DNA of 64,000 bases from a bacterium (GCA_024743255.1 JANSWY010000003.1:1-64000); one strand, 5' to 3'. Positions 1 to 8,302 are shown, numbered from the stretch's first letter. Made by a program: numbers and translations. The notes: generated by a model not told the origin, from the letters alone.

Positions 1-1328
1 CAAGCAGTACTTCTGGTGGAAAATTATTCATCCAGGATCTTAAGAATAATGGTAATATCATCCCGGTAGACGAAGATGACTCAACTGAAGAATATGTGTT
101 AACTACTGATGGTGATAGAATTCTATTGGTAACTAATACAAATGCTCCAAATCAAAAAGTAGTAGAAACCACTATTTCTGACCCTACTACATCTACCTGG
201 AAAGATTTGATCCCCGAAACTGAAAACGTACTAACTGCAGGTACTGGTGGTGGCTACATTTTTGCAAACTACCTGAAAGACGCCAAGACGATGGTAAGGC
301 AGTTTAAAATGAATGGTGAATTAGTAAGAGATATTGAGCTTCCAGGTATAGGAACAGCTTATGGGTTCTCAGCCAGAGATAATGAAAAGTCACTTTACTT
401 TGGCTTTACCTCTTTTACATTCCCTACAAGTATTTATAGTTACGACATTGAGTCTGGCGAATCGGAATTATATAAAAAACCAACTGTAGACTTCAATCCG
501 GAAGATTACGAAACCAAGCAGGTTTTCTTTGAAAGCAAGGATGGTACTAAGGTTCCAATGTTCATTGTTCACAAAAAAGGCATTGAGCTAAATGGCAAGA
601 ACCCAACTTATCTATATTCATACGGAGGGTTTAATGTAAGCCTTAGACCGAGCTTCAGTGTAAGCAGAATTCTATGGTTGGAAAACGGAGGAATCTACGC
701 ACAGCCAAACATTAGAGGTGGTGGAGAATACGGAGAAGACTGGCATAAAGCAGGCACCAAAATGCAAAAGCAAAATGTGTTCGATGATTTTATCGCGGCT
801 GGAGAGTACCTGATAAAAGAAGGCTATACTAGCAATGATTATTTAGCAATTGCAGGAGGATCAAATGGTGGGTTACTTGTTGGAGCAACAATGTGTCAGA
901 GACCTGATTTGGCCAAAGTAGCACTTCCTGCTGTAGGCGTTATGGATATGTTGAGGTATCATAAGTTCACTGCTGGAGCTGGATGGGCATATGATTATGG
1001 AACTGCCGATGATTCAAAGGAAATGTTTGAATATTTAAAGAATTACTCACCAGTTCATGCTTTGAAGGAAGGCACGAGTTATCCTGCCACTATGGTAACT
1101 ACTGCTGATCATGATGACAGAGTTGTTCCTGCACACAGCTTTAAGTTTGCGGCTACTCTTCAGAAGTCGCATGTTGGTACTAACCCAGTGCTAATTAGAA
1201 TTGAAACAGACGCTGGTCACGGAGCTGGAACTCCTACTTCAAAAAGAATTGAGCAGGCAGCAGATAGATATGCATTCGTGTGGTATAATATGGATGTCCT
1301 TCCTCCGATTGCAAAAGACAATATGTAG
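1..1328 (+). CDS. Prolyl oligopeptidase (S9A serine peptidase), 5'-truncated by window edge
   Basis: The reading frame is open from base 3, so the gene starts upstream of the window; about 441 of the roughly 700 residues usual for the family are present. Visible are the end of the beta-propeller and the complete alpha/beta-hydrolase domain. The nucleophile elbow GGSNGGLL has its Ser codon at 861-863, the acid lies in DHDDRVVP near 1110-1120, and the catalytic His is in AGHGAG (codon 1218-1220). The family cleaves short peptides after proline. Any signal peptide is out of view, so location is unknown. A hairpin terminator follows directly. Confidence 0.93.
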   Translation, partial: SSTSGGKLFIQDLKNNGNIIPVDEDDSTEEYVLTTDGDRILLVTNTNAPNQKVVETTISDPTTSTWKDLIPETENVLTAGTGGGYIFANYLKDAKTMVRQFKMNGELVRDIELPGIGTAYGFSARDNEKSLYFGFTSFTFPTSIYSYDIESGESELYKKPTVDFNPEDYETKQVFFESKDGTKVPMFIVHKKGIELNGKNPTYLYSYGGFNVSLRPSFSVSRILWLENGGIYAQPNIRGGGEYGEDWHKAGTKMQKQNVFDDFIAAGEYLIKEGYTSNDYLAIAGGSNGGLLVGATMCQRPDLAKVALPAVGVMDMLRYHKFTAGAGWAYDYGTADDSKEMFEYLKNYSPVHALKEGTSYPATMVTTADHDDRVVPAHSFKFAATLQKSHVGTNPVLIRIETDAGHGAGTPTSKRIEQAADRYAFVWYNMDVLPPIAKDNM

Positions 1329-1352
1329 TAAGTAACTAAAAGAATTAATATG

Positions 1353-1383
1353 GGCGGGTTTCTTTAAGAGGCTCGCCTTTTTT
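1353..1383 (+). terminator. Rho-independent terminator of the prolyl oligopeptidase gene
   Basis: The arms GGCGGGTTTCT and AGAGGCTCGCC pair through about 11 positions with G-U wobbles around a short TTTA loop, and a T tract follows. It lies 25 bases after the peptidase stop, and its T tract touches the stop codon of the convergent gene. Confidence 0.75.
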
Positions 1384-1972
1384 AATGCTCTTCAGTATAT
1401 GTATCCTTATCCTCCGATCGTTTAACGTTTGAAAACAATTTTCTTAGTAGCTCAAGATGCTTTTCATTTACCTTTTCTTTCACTTCGAGAGATTTCAATT
1501 TCTCTCCCTCTGTTTGAATGTATCCTTTCATCAAATTGTTTTCACTGATTAATGAAGAATACTGTGGTTCTGTCAGGTACTTTATTCTCTTCTTCCACTC
1601 CTTTGCTTCTAATTTCCCCATATAGCCAGACTGGACTTTAGGAATAACCACTGGAGTGTTTGTTGCCAACTGCTTCCTTAAATCATCAAGCTCCTTTTGG
1701 ATTTCACTCAGCTCTGCAGTGAGATTGGTTTTGGAATTTTTGGACAAAATTGAATCAATGGAATTTTGCTGTCTTGAAACAACAGTACCTTTCCTTTGGG
1801 CGTCATTTCTCAAACTAGTGTAAGAGGATTTGAATAGTTTATTCTCATCCAACAGGCGTTTGTATGTTTCAGGTGTGAGATACTTCTTACTTGGATATTG
1901 AGCATTTGTATGCGTATAAATCAAGCATAAAACGAGTACAAAACTTACGGAAAAAGAGAAGTGAAATTTCAT
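1382..1972 (-). CDS. Exported coiled-coil protein with an internal repeat, unknown function
   Basis: This is a 196-residue protein with a clear signal peptide (hydrophobic run about 7-20, cleavage likely after TNA). The mature part is charged and rich in Lys, Glu and Leu, with probable coiled coil around 85-105. Two segments look duplicated: one starting near residue 31 (KKYLTPETYKRLLDENKLFK) and one near 130 (IKYLTEPQYSSLISENNLMK), each followed by a charged helix. I do not recognise the family. It is monocistronic and convergent with the peptidase gene. A periplasmic or surface location follows from the signal peptide only. Confidence 0.7.
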   Translation of the reverse strand: MKFHFSFSVSFVLVLCLIYTHTNAQYPSKKYLTPETYKRLLDENKLFKSSYTSLRNDAQRKGTVVSRQQNSIDSILSKNSKTNLTAELSEIQKELDDLRKQLATNTPVVIPKVQSGYMGKLEAKEWKKRIKYLTEPQYSSLISENNLMKGYIQTEGEKLKSLEVKEKVNEKHLELLRKLFSNVKRSEDKDTYTEEH

Positions 1973-2088
1973 TGAAATTTAGTGTATTTGATCAAATTCA
2001 GTTTGTCCTTTGATAAAGATCACACTTATCATGAGAAATCCAAACTAACATTGTAATCATAAGTAGTTAATCGAATAGCTGTAGTAAA

Positions 2089-2160
2089 ATGAGGACCTCC
2101 AAAATTAGAGGGCATAGTTATTTGGGAGGTCTGATTACAGACTGTACCAACATTTTTTAG
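2089..2160 (+). CDS. Candidate 23-residue small ORF or leader peptide
   Basis: An ATG at 2089 opens a 23-codon frame (start MRTSKIRGHSY, end TDCTNIF) that stops with TAG ten bases before a strong terminator hairpin. No Shine-Dalgarno is visible. The frame lies across RNA inverted repeats (2094-2131 and 2129-2142), so it may be a leader peptide, a small protein, or a chance frame inside a small RNA. Confidence 0.3.
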   Translation: MRTSKIRGHSYLGGLITDCTNIF

Positions 2161-2170
2161 ATTTGGTAAA

Positions 2171-2198
2171 GGCCGCTTTTTTAGAGCGGCCTTTTTTT
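2171..2198 (+). terminator. Rho-independent terminator
   Basis: GGCCGCT (2171-2177) pairs with AGCGGCC (2185-2191) and is followed by seven T. No annotated plus-strand gene ends here, so it must close a transcript starting in the 1973-2160 gap, or act as an attenuator 35 bases before the FHA gene. Confidence 0.8.
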
Positions 2199-2211
2199 GT
2201 AGCAATATTCT

Positions 2212-2219
2212 TAGATTTG
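2212..2219 (+). promoter_or_regulatory. Possible Bacteroidota -7 element (TAGATTTG) before the FHA gene
   Basis: TAGATTTG fits the phylum's TAnnTTTG -7 consensus and lies just after the terminator. It is only 13 bases from the ATG, so the leader would be very short, and no well-spaced -33 TTTG is seen. An identical TAGATTTG occurs at 2158-2165. Confidence 0.3.
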
Positions 2220-2232
2220 AGTATCAACAAAT

Positions 2233-2766
2233 ATGTCTAAGAGAAAAATAACCATAGGATCGGACGATGATAATGACATTGTATTCAAAGGCAGATACAT
2301 TGATCCTTTTCACGCGTTACTAATTGAAGAAAATAATCAATTTATTATTGAGGATTTGGGAAGCACATTTGGAGTTACTGTCAATGGAGAAAAAATTGTC
2401 AAACCTACAACTCTGAAACCTTCGGACCGAGTCAAGGTAGGCCCCCATAACCTTGATTGGCAAGACCTGAATCATGATGATGACAATACAGATAATGTGA
2501 CCATCATAGATTTAATCACACCTAGGTCCATAATTCACAAAAGCAATTTAAAATATCTGATCATTCTGATAATTGGATCAATAATATCAGTCACAATTGG
2601 TGTCCCCTTGATATTCAATTATTTGGGAGATCGATTAAAGTTTCCATTAAAGTCCTACACATATGAAACTGTATTTGGTCTGTTAATTTTGATCGGACTG
2701 ATCTCATTAAACATCATTCAAAAAGTCATTAGAGGTTGGAACAAATTACAAAACAAAAAGAGTTAG
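2233..2766 (+). CDS. FHA-domain membrane protein
   Basis: This is a 177-residue protein. Residues about 1-80 form a forkhead-associated domain, the phosphothreonine-binding fold, with the usual motifs: GSDDDNDIVF, the H of DPFHALL, and LGSTFGVTVNGEKI. Two hydrophobic segments follow (about 105-130 and 145-165), so it is probably an inner-membrane protein with a cytoplasmic N-terminal sensor domain. No kinase is encoded nearby. The AlkD-like gene begins inside its last codons in another frame, suggesting translational coupling. Confidence 0.85.
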   Translation: MSKRKITIGSDDDNDIVFKGRYIDPFHALLIEENNQFIIEDLGSTFGVTVNGEKIVKPTTLKPSDRVKVGPHNLDWQDLNHDDDNTDNVTIIDLITPRSIIHKSNLKYLIILIIGSIISVTIGVPLIFNYLGDRLKFPLKSYTYETVFGLLILIGLISLNIIQKVIRGWNKLQNKKS

Positions 2767-3455
2767 TCAAGCAAATAATATCATCTCTGGAAGAATTCTC
2801 TGATCCTAAAAGAATTGAATTCGCAAATAGAGTCTACCCAACAAGTCTGAAAGTATTTGGAGTCATCACTCCGCAGTTAAAGGCCATCCTGAAAGAATTA
2901 AAAGCAGCCACAAAAGATTTCTCACCTACTGAAAAGATAGCTCTTGCAAAATCATTAATCGACACTGAGGTCTTTGAGTGTCATCAGCTAGGATTTGACT
3001 ACTTTGATAATAACAGAAAAATAATACCTCATTTATCCATGGAGGATATCAATCAGCTGGGAAGCCATCTAGACAACTGGGTTTCGACTGACTACTTTGG
3101 GTCTTATATTTTAGGTGGTGCATGGCGAAGAGGTATTGTAAGTATTGAAACAATCCTGGAATATGCCCATTCTGAGGATTTCTGGAAAAGAAGAGTTGCA
3201 CTAGTCGCCACTGTGGCTTTAAATCAAAAAGCTCGTGGAGGAAAAGGGGACACAAATCAGACATTAAGAATTTGCGATGAATTAAAAACTGATCACCACG
3301 ACATGATAGTGAAAGCTATGTCTTGGGCACTTAGAATACTATCACAAGTTGATAGGACCTCAGTTATTGAATATCTAGAGGAAAACAAAGCGGTACTGCA
3401 TGCTCGAGTTACCAGGGAGGTGAATAGAAAACTTGATACTGGGAAGAAAAACTAA
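2736..3455 (+). CDS. AlkD-like DNA alkylation repair protein (HEAT-repeat glycosylase family)
   Basis: The 239-residue protein is all-helical and matches the AlkD family in length and content. NWVSTD (about residues 114-119) fits the Trp-x3-Asp pattern of AlkD's alkyl-base pocket, and FWKRRVALVA follows as the Arg-bearing helix. The family removes positively charged alkylated bases such as 3-methyladenine and 7-methylguanine. The start is TTG at 2736: a TAG lies two codons upstream and no ATG or GTG serves the N-terminal helices. It overlaps the FHA gene by 31 bases. Confidence 0.85.
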   Translation: MEQITKQKELVKQIISSLEEFSDPKRIEFANRVYPTSLKVFGVITPQLKAILKELKAATKDFSPTEKIALAKSLIDTEVFECHQLGFDYFDNNRKIIPHLSMEDINQLGSHLDNWVSTDYFGSYILGGAWRRGIVSIETILEYAHSEDFWKRRVALVATVALNQKARGGKGDTNQTLRICDELKTDHHDMIVKAMSWALRILSQVDRTSVIEYLEENKAVLHARVTREVNRKLDTGKKN

Positions 3456-3462
3456 ATGTAAT

Positions 3463-3518
3463 TAAACCCTAAACTCTAATTTCTAAATCCTAAACCCGCA
3501 ACCCGTACCCCGCAACTC
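3463..3518 (+). repeat. Degenerate heptamer tandem array (TAAACCC-like)
   Basis: Eight consecutive 7-base units can be read without a gap: TAAACCC, TAAACTC, TAATTTC, TAAATCC, TAAACCC, GCAACCC, GTACCCC, GCAACTC. GTTTACC may be a ninth. The array fills most of the 128-base gap before the next gene. No coding role is apparent. Confidence 0.6.
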
Positions 3519-3583
3519 GTTTACCTGACTGCAACCAAATCCTCCAAATCAGTGTCACTAAAACAACACAATCACACTACTAA

Positions 3584-6007
3584 ATGAGGTTATCACTTTA
3601 TCTACTTTTCACATTTCTTTCTGCTCCTATTTGGGGTCAGACCCTTTATACGGGAAGGGTATCTGATGTCGCAACTGGCAGTGGACTGGGGAATGCTTCG
3701 ATTGAAGTACTGAATAGTGATTTATCTGGCTACACCGATGCATTTGGGAATTTTGTGATTGAAGATGGAATTATTGATCAGCTTTCTGAAATTACTTTTT
3801 TTAGTAATTCACTTATCTGGAATTCAGAATATAACCTTTCACTCAAATTGATCAATCTGGAAGGTCGAATAATTCGTAACGAACCACAACTTGGAACATC
3901 CGGAATTTTCACCATCCCCGGTCTTACTCAAGGCATCTATATACTGGAGGTGAAGCTTGAGAATAAGGAATATTACACCTTCAAGTTACTTTCAGATGGT
4001 ACCACTACGATTGCTGTTGATAAATCCTCTCATCATTTGGCTTCAGAACATAGCGATGAGTTCGACACTTTAAGGATTTCCAAACCAGGGTACTATGATC
4101 GGGACTTTGTTGTATCACGCCAACCTGGAAAACATGATATAAAGCTACTTGCTGAACAATATGAAAACCTTGAATATTTCACTGAGTTAATTGCTCCAGT
4201 GGCCTTTGAAGTAATTAGTAATGATCCTGCGAGATCAAACTTCGGAGGGGTGAGAGCTATCAAACTGGTGTATGATCAAAAAACGGATGAACTGTATTAC
4301 GTCAATACAAAACGATACGATCTACATTATACATTTGCTCGTGACGTCTTAGATTTTAATCAGGGCCACTTTGTTTTTAACCAAACGCAGTATAGAAGAA
4401 ATTCGAATCGCTACTTATGGTTAGCCAACCTGAATTATCACATTTCGCAGGATCGATATGTGTTGCAGTTTGTCTCAGCGACTGAGCTTAATTGTAATGA
4501 AATAGAAAAGTATTTCAACAAGATTCTGGAAACTTCCTTTTTGGGAGAAAAGCTTCATTTCTTTCCAAATTTACCAGATTGGGAAACATGCACAGAAGTA
4601 AAGCAAGTATCCTCAGAAGAGCTCTATGAAGGACAAAATTATCAAGCCATGAATCAGGCTGAAGGATATGGTTATTTAAGAAAAGTGGAAGTTGATGATC
4701 TTGAAGATACTTATGTTGGTAGAAGAGATATTGTTTTACTGAATGCTGTCCCAAACGATGTTTCCGTTGTGGCGGGAATTATCACAACTGAATTTCAGAC
4801 TGCTTTGAGTCATATCAATGTTTTAAGTAATAGCAGAGGCACACCAAATATGGCACTTAGAGATGGCTGGGACAATCCTGAAGTGAATGATCTAATCGGA
4901 GAATTGGTCTATCTAAGGGTGGATGACGATGAATTCACATTGAGACCAGCAAGCATTGAAGAAGCTTCAGCTTTCTGGAATCAAAACGAACCGCAAAATG
5001 TGACAGTCCTCGACAAGAATGTTACCTACTCTGATTTGGTAGATATGGAAGCGGCTAATATTGGGTTTATCAATCGAGTTGGTGGTAAAGCAGCCAATTT
5101 CTCAGAAATGATGAATGTAACGGATCGAACCATACCTGTACCGGAAAATAGTTTTGCCATTCCATTTCATTATTACGAAAGACATATGGTCAATAATGGT
5201 TTGGATGTTGTGTTAGAAGAGATGCTTGATGACGAGCAGTTTCAAAACGATCCTAGTTACAGAAATGCCCAATTATTATCTCTACAAACCATGATAAGAA
5301 CAGCTCCGATTGATCCTGAGCTGGTTAATGATATCCGATCTAAAATTTCAAATTTTCAAGAGTTCGAAGCATTTAGATTTAGATCCTCTACTAATGCTGA
5401 AGACCTGGAGTTCTTTTCAGGAGCTGGGTTATATGACTCCTATTCGGCCAAGAAAAATCATTCCTCCAAAACGATAGAGAATGCAGTAAGAAAGGTGTGG
5501 GCCAGTCTTTGGAATTGGAGAGCTTTTGAGGAAAGGAGTTATTTCAAAATTGATCACCGATCATGCGCTATGGGAATTTTAGTACACAGATCATTCCCAG
5601 ATGAAGATGCCAATGGAGTTTTGCTCTCAAAGAATCTTTACAATGAAAACCCAGGCTATATCATCAATGTCCAGTACAAGGAATACAGCATCGTATACCC
5701 GGAACCTGGAATTATTCATGACCAGATTATGCTCTTCACCTGGTCCGTAGATCCTAATGAAGATTTTATGATTGAGTATCTGACACATTCAAATGTTCCC
5801 GAGTTAAACGGAAACAGAGTGATGACAGATCAGGAAATTAAAGAACTTGGTTACTTAGTCACATCCCTTAAGAATCGGTTTTACTATCATTTGCCGCATG
5901 ATTGCAATTGTTCCTACCAGGATTTTGGTCTTGATATTGAATTCAAAATAGACTCTCAAACCAGTCCACGAAAAATCTATATCAAGCAAGCACGGTTATT
6001 CCGTTAA
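3584..6007 (+). CDS. Exported PEP-synthase-like protein with permuted swivel and ATP-grasp domains
   Basis: The protein has 807 residues and a signal peptide (about 1-18). Residues 20-80 resemble a CarboxypepD_reg beta-sandwich, and 85-140 resemble a T9SS-type tail (LINLEGRII ... GIYILEVKLENKEYYTFKLL) but in an internal position. A PEP-utilising swivel-like segment follows with TALSHINVLSNSRGTPNM (H410). Next is a PPDK N-terminal ATP-grasp-like domain with VGGKAANFSEM near 495 and RSSTNAEDLEFFSGAGLYDS near 600. In ordinary PEP synthase the ATP-grasp domain comes first. An exported location rules out normal PEP synthesis, so the substrate is unknown. Confidence 0.8.
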   Translation: MRLSLYLLFTFLSAPIWGQTLYTGRVSDVATGSGLGNASIEVLNSDLSGYTDAFGNFVIEDGIIDQLSEITFFSNSLIWNSEYNLSLKLINLEGRIIRNEPQLGTSGIFTIPGLTQGIYILEVKLENKEYYTFKLLSDGTTTIAVDKSSHHLASEHSDEFDTLRISKPGYYDRDFVVSRQPGKHDIKLLAEQYENLEYFTELIAPVAFEVISNDPARSNFGGVRAIKLVYDQKTDELYYVNTKRYDLHYTFARDVLDFNQGHFVFNQTQYRRNSNRYLWLANLNYHISQDRYVLQFVSATELNCNEIEKYFNKILETSFLGEKLHFFPNLPDWETCTEVKQVSSEELYEGQNYQAMNQAEGYGYLRKVEVDDLEDTYVGRRDIVLLNAVPNDVSVVAGIITTEFQTALSHINVLSNSRGTPNMALRDGWDNPEVNDLIGELVYLRVDDDEFTLRPASIEEASAFWNQNEPQNVTVLDKNVTYSDLVDMEAANIGFINRVGGKAANFSEMMNVTDRTIPVPENSFAIPFHYYERHMVNNGLDVVLEEMLDDEQFQNDPSYRNAQLLSLQTMIRTAPIDPELVNDIRSKISNFQEFEAFRFRSSTNAEDLEFFSGAGLYDSYSAKKNHSSKTIENAVRKVWASLWNWRAFEERSYFKIDHRSCAMGILVHRSFPDEDANGVLLSKNLYNENPGYIINVQYKEYSIVYPEPGIIHDQIMLFTWSVDPNEDFMIEYLTHSNVPELNGNRVMTDQEIKELGYLVTSLKNRFYYHLPHDCNCSYQDFGLDIEFKIDSQTSPRKIYIKQARLFR

Positions 6008-6020
6008 TCAACACTACTGC

Positions 6021-6064
6021 AATCCCCCATCCAACGATGTACAAGACTTCCCTTCAGGGGGATT
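6021..6064 (+). terminator. Weak hairpin downstream of the PEP-synthase-like gene
   Basis: AATCCCCC (6021-6028) and GGGGGATT (6057-6064) are perfect complements 28 bases apart, just after the stop codon. There is no clean T tract, so it may be a transcript-end or stabilising hairpin rather than a classical terminator. Confidence 0.35.
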
Positions 6065-6178
6065 CAGATGGTCAAAACAAAGCTGTTTTAGATTAGGTGT
6101 GAGTTATTCACCCAGCCAAATGAAAAACTATAAGACAGATATGTATACTTTGTTGACCTCCCAGGTTGAGCAAAATGA

Positions 6179-6811
6179 CTACATCATTTCCTGCCTAAGG
6201 TGCCATGCGATTTCCGGAATTTTCTTCGCCTCTACGGGCTCTCCAATGGTATCAAACTTCCATCCACTACCAGTACGAACCAATTTGCCCATTACCATTG
6301 ACACATACCCTTTAAATTTCTCTTCCACTGATAAATTGAAAGTTGCAAGAACCTCATTTACATGTGTGGGGGTACCTTCATAAATTCTCAGTTTTGAATA
6401 TGGAATGCCTCCAAAATCCTGCTGCTGATAAGAATTCAGGTATATGTAGATACTGTCAATATGTTCATTTACATATGGAAGATCTATTGTGATTACTTCA
6501 TTATCAAGACCATCATCTCCGTTCATATCTCCGGTGAGGTCGTCACCTGAGTGTCTTATTGATCCGTCTCTGGAGTACAGTCTTTTGAAATAGATAGTTT
6601 CTACAAGTTCATTCCCTTCAAAGGTGGTCACCGCTCCATCCAGGTCTACTGGTATGTTCCCTCCCAGAAGTGTTCCCAGAAAACCTTTTCTCTCTATCGC
6701 TCCCCAATTCAATCCTATACAGATGTGCTTGAGCGGCTGACCTTCCTTTTCTAACTTGATGGAACTCCCCTTCTTAAGGTTAATTCCAGTTTTCTTCTCC
6801 AAGGCTATCAT
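6179..6811 (-). CDS. TerD-family stress protein
   Basis: This 210-residue TerD domain protein opens with ALEKKTGINLKKGSSIKLEK. Acidic loops resemble the Ca-binding sites of the family: VDLDGAV near 55 and HSGDDLTGDMNGDDGLDNE near 87-105. The C-terminal half carries YSKLRIYEGTPTHVNEVLAT and the GKLVRTGSGWKFDTIG strand. TerD proteins are cytoplasmic or membrane-associated and linked to tellurite, phage and envelope stress. Its ATG overlaps the stop of the upstream terD-like gene by one base (TAATG), so the two are coupled. Confidence 0.88.
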   Translation of the reverse strand: MIALEKKTGINLKKGSSIKLEKEGQPLKHICIGLNWGAIERKGFLGTLLGGNIPVDLDGAVTTFEGNELVETIYFKRLYSRDGSIRHSGDDLTGDMNGDDGLDNEVITIDLPYVNEHIDSIYIYLNSYQQQDFGGIPYSKLRIYEGTPTHVNEVLATFNLSVEEKFKGYVSMVMGKLVRTGSGWKFDTIGEPVEAKKIPEIAWHLRQEMM

Positions 6812-7371
6812 TACGCGTAGATGTCAACATAGCCCTGTAATCCTTTTTCTGTAGAGATTCCTACTGCATTAAATTTCCAGTCGGAACCATCTTTTATCAA
6901 TTTCCCGAATTCTACTTCGGTACCATTGGAATAGTCTACATCCAGATTATATCTAAGGATTTCCTCGTTTGTCTCCACGTTCACAATTCGCATGAAAGCA
7001 TTTTCCAACAAACCGAAATTGTGATTCTTGATGGTTGCATCATTGATCGTCACAACGAATAGTAATTCTTCTACTCTATTGTCCACCAGAGGTAGGTTCA
7101 CAAGAATCATTTCATCATCTCCTTCTCCAACTCCGGTCCTGTTATCACCTGTATGTTCGACAGATTTCTCTGGAGATCTCAGGTTATTATAGAATACAAA
7201 GTGTTCGTCTGTTACCAGTTTTTTGTTCCCTCCAAGCATAAAGCAGACAGCATCCAGGTCAAGGTTGTTTCCTGGTCTTACATCCCAGCCTAGTCCGACA
7301 AGGATTTTTTGTAGTGATGGTTGTTTTTTAGTAAGGTCGAATGAACTCCCTTTTTTTAGTGAAATAGCCAT
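6811..7371 (-). CDS. TerD-family stress protein
   Basis: This 186-residue protein has the canonical TerD layout: ISLKKGSSFDLTKK at the N-terminus, GLGWDV, the acidic Ca-site loops LDLDAVCFML and HTGDNRTGVGEGDDE, then a Greek-key barrel ending in GKLIKDGSDWKFNAVG. It is closer to typical TerD/TerE than its downstream partner and about the usual length (about 190). It is the second gene of a minus-strand set: PspA-like gene, 79-base gap, this gene, then the overlapping TerD. A role in a Ter-type envelope stress response is inferred from family and context. Confidence 0.9.
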   Translation of the reverse strand: MAISLKKGSSFDLTKKQPSLQKILVGLGWDVRPGNNLDLDAVCFMLGGNKKLVTDEHFVFYNNLRSPEKSVEHTGDNRTGVGEGDDEMILVNLPLVDNRVEELLFVVTINDATIKNHNFGLLENAFMRIVNVETNEEILRYNLDVDYSNGTEVEFGKLIKDGSDWKFNAVGISTEKGLQGYVDIYA

Positions 7372-7450
7372 AGTGTGTATTGTTAAGCGTTAATAAAAAT
7401 GATTGAGTTAAGATTGTTGCGAGTTTCGTACAGATGGTATGACGACTCTG

Positions 7451-8302
7451 TCAACTTCCAAAGAAATCCTTGATCCTGTCTTGCTGCTCCAGCTGTCGGG
7501 ATTCTGAATCTTTGAAAAATGATTTCATTTTATCTTCCTGGATACTGTTTGCTTCTTTTAGCTGTTTCAGCATCTCGTTTTGTTTCAATTTCTGACTTTG
7601 ATCAACTACCTGTTCAGTGTTACCAAAGACTTGTTCGAGAATCTTCTTTTTACTTGCCAGGTTATCCTCTATTTGTTTCTGTTTCTCAGCCTGCAGATAC
7701 TCTTCAAACTTTTCATCCTCAGCACTTTCTTCAATCTGTTCTTCATATGAATCGTCTAAAGACTGAATTTCATGGATGGCCTGCGACTTACTTTCTGCTT
7801 CTGATATCAAATCATCATACTGAGATAATTCATTTGATTCTTTCAGGAACATTAATTGTTCAGCCAATTCAGCATGTTTTTGCGAGGCGTCTACCTTAGC
7901 TTCTCCAAGGGTTATTTTGGCCTGTATCTGATCCTTTGCAAGAGAGAATTGATTGCGTTGACTTACGAGTTTGCGTTTGGTTTTTAACATTTCCGCAATC
8001 AATCTTTTGTATTGCTTTACCTGTTTTTCAACAAGTAAGGATTCCTTGTATAAGTTCTCTGCCTTGAATTTGTCCTTTTTGGAGTAGGCAATTCTTGCCT
8101 GGGTTTGCTTCTCAGCACAGATCTTGATGAATTCCTGCAGTCTTTCCTGCATCTGTTTCTCTTGTCGTTCGATTTTCTTTGTTTGAGAATCAATTGAAGA
8201 GATAGCACTTTCCAAATCAGCTAAAACCACATCCGACTTCTTGGAGGGTTCGGCTTCATCGTCATCTGAGTTCAATAGGAGGTCGGTTATTCTCTTAAGC
8301 AT
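7451..8302 (-). CDS. PspA/IM30-like coiled-coil protein
   Basis: The 283-residue protein starts with a short amphipathic helix (MLKRITDLLLNS), as PspA does. Long charged coiled coils span about 25-150 and 185-265. The segment ARIAYSKKDKFKAENLYKES resembles the part of PspA where a helical hairpin handles membrane curvature. A short FF motif recurs at the end (KSFFKDS, KDFFGS). PspA proteins bind stressed inner membrane. Assignment rests on architecture and the two TerD genes downstream; identity to true PspA looks low, so it may be a Ter-specific coiled-coil partner. Confidence 0.6.
   Translation of the reverse strand: MLKRITDLLLNSDDDEAEPSKKSDVVLADLESAISSIDSQTKKIERQEKQMQERLQEFIKICAEKQTQARIAYSKKDKFKAENLYKESLLVEKQVKQYKRLIAEMLKTKRKLVSQRNQFSLAKDQIQAKITLGEAKVDASQKHAELAEQLMFLKESNELSQYDDLISEAESKSQAIHEIQSLDDSYEEQIEESAEDEKFEEYLQAEKQKQIEDNLASKKKILEQVFGNTEQVVDQSQKLKQNEMLKQLKEANSIQEDKMKSFFKDSESRQLEQQDRIKDFFGS

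Larger units (their letters stand above)
2040..2200 (+). ncRNA. Candidate small structured transcript ending in a strong terminator
   Basis: The 260-base gap between two genes holds GACCTCC (2094-2100) pairing with GGAGGTC (2125-2131), and GTCTG-ATTA-CAGAC (2129-2142). The two stems share bases 2129-2131, so they exclude each other, as in an RNA switch. A rho-independent terminator follows. The 5' end is not determined. It could be an sRNA, an attenuator before the FHA gene, or the mRNA of the 23-codon frame. Confidence 0.4.

Noticed and set aside
2712-2766. A frameshift joining the FHA and AlkD-like genes into one fusion
   Set aside because: Both proteins have complete, separate folds. The overlap with a TTG start is typical coupling, and the FHA stop is not in a slippery context.
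3463-3518. A true telomere or chromosome end
   Set aside because: The units are too few and degenerate, and coding genes continue on both sides.
3584-6007. Calling the PEP-synthase-like gene a central-metabolism ppsA or ppdK
   Set aside because: A signal peptide, extra beta-sandwich domains and reversed domain order do not fit the cytoplasmic enzymes.
6099-6383. A 94-codon open frame overlapping the end of the TerD gene
   Set aside because: Most of it is antisense to the conserved C-terminal part of the TerD protein. No family resemblance.
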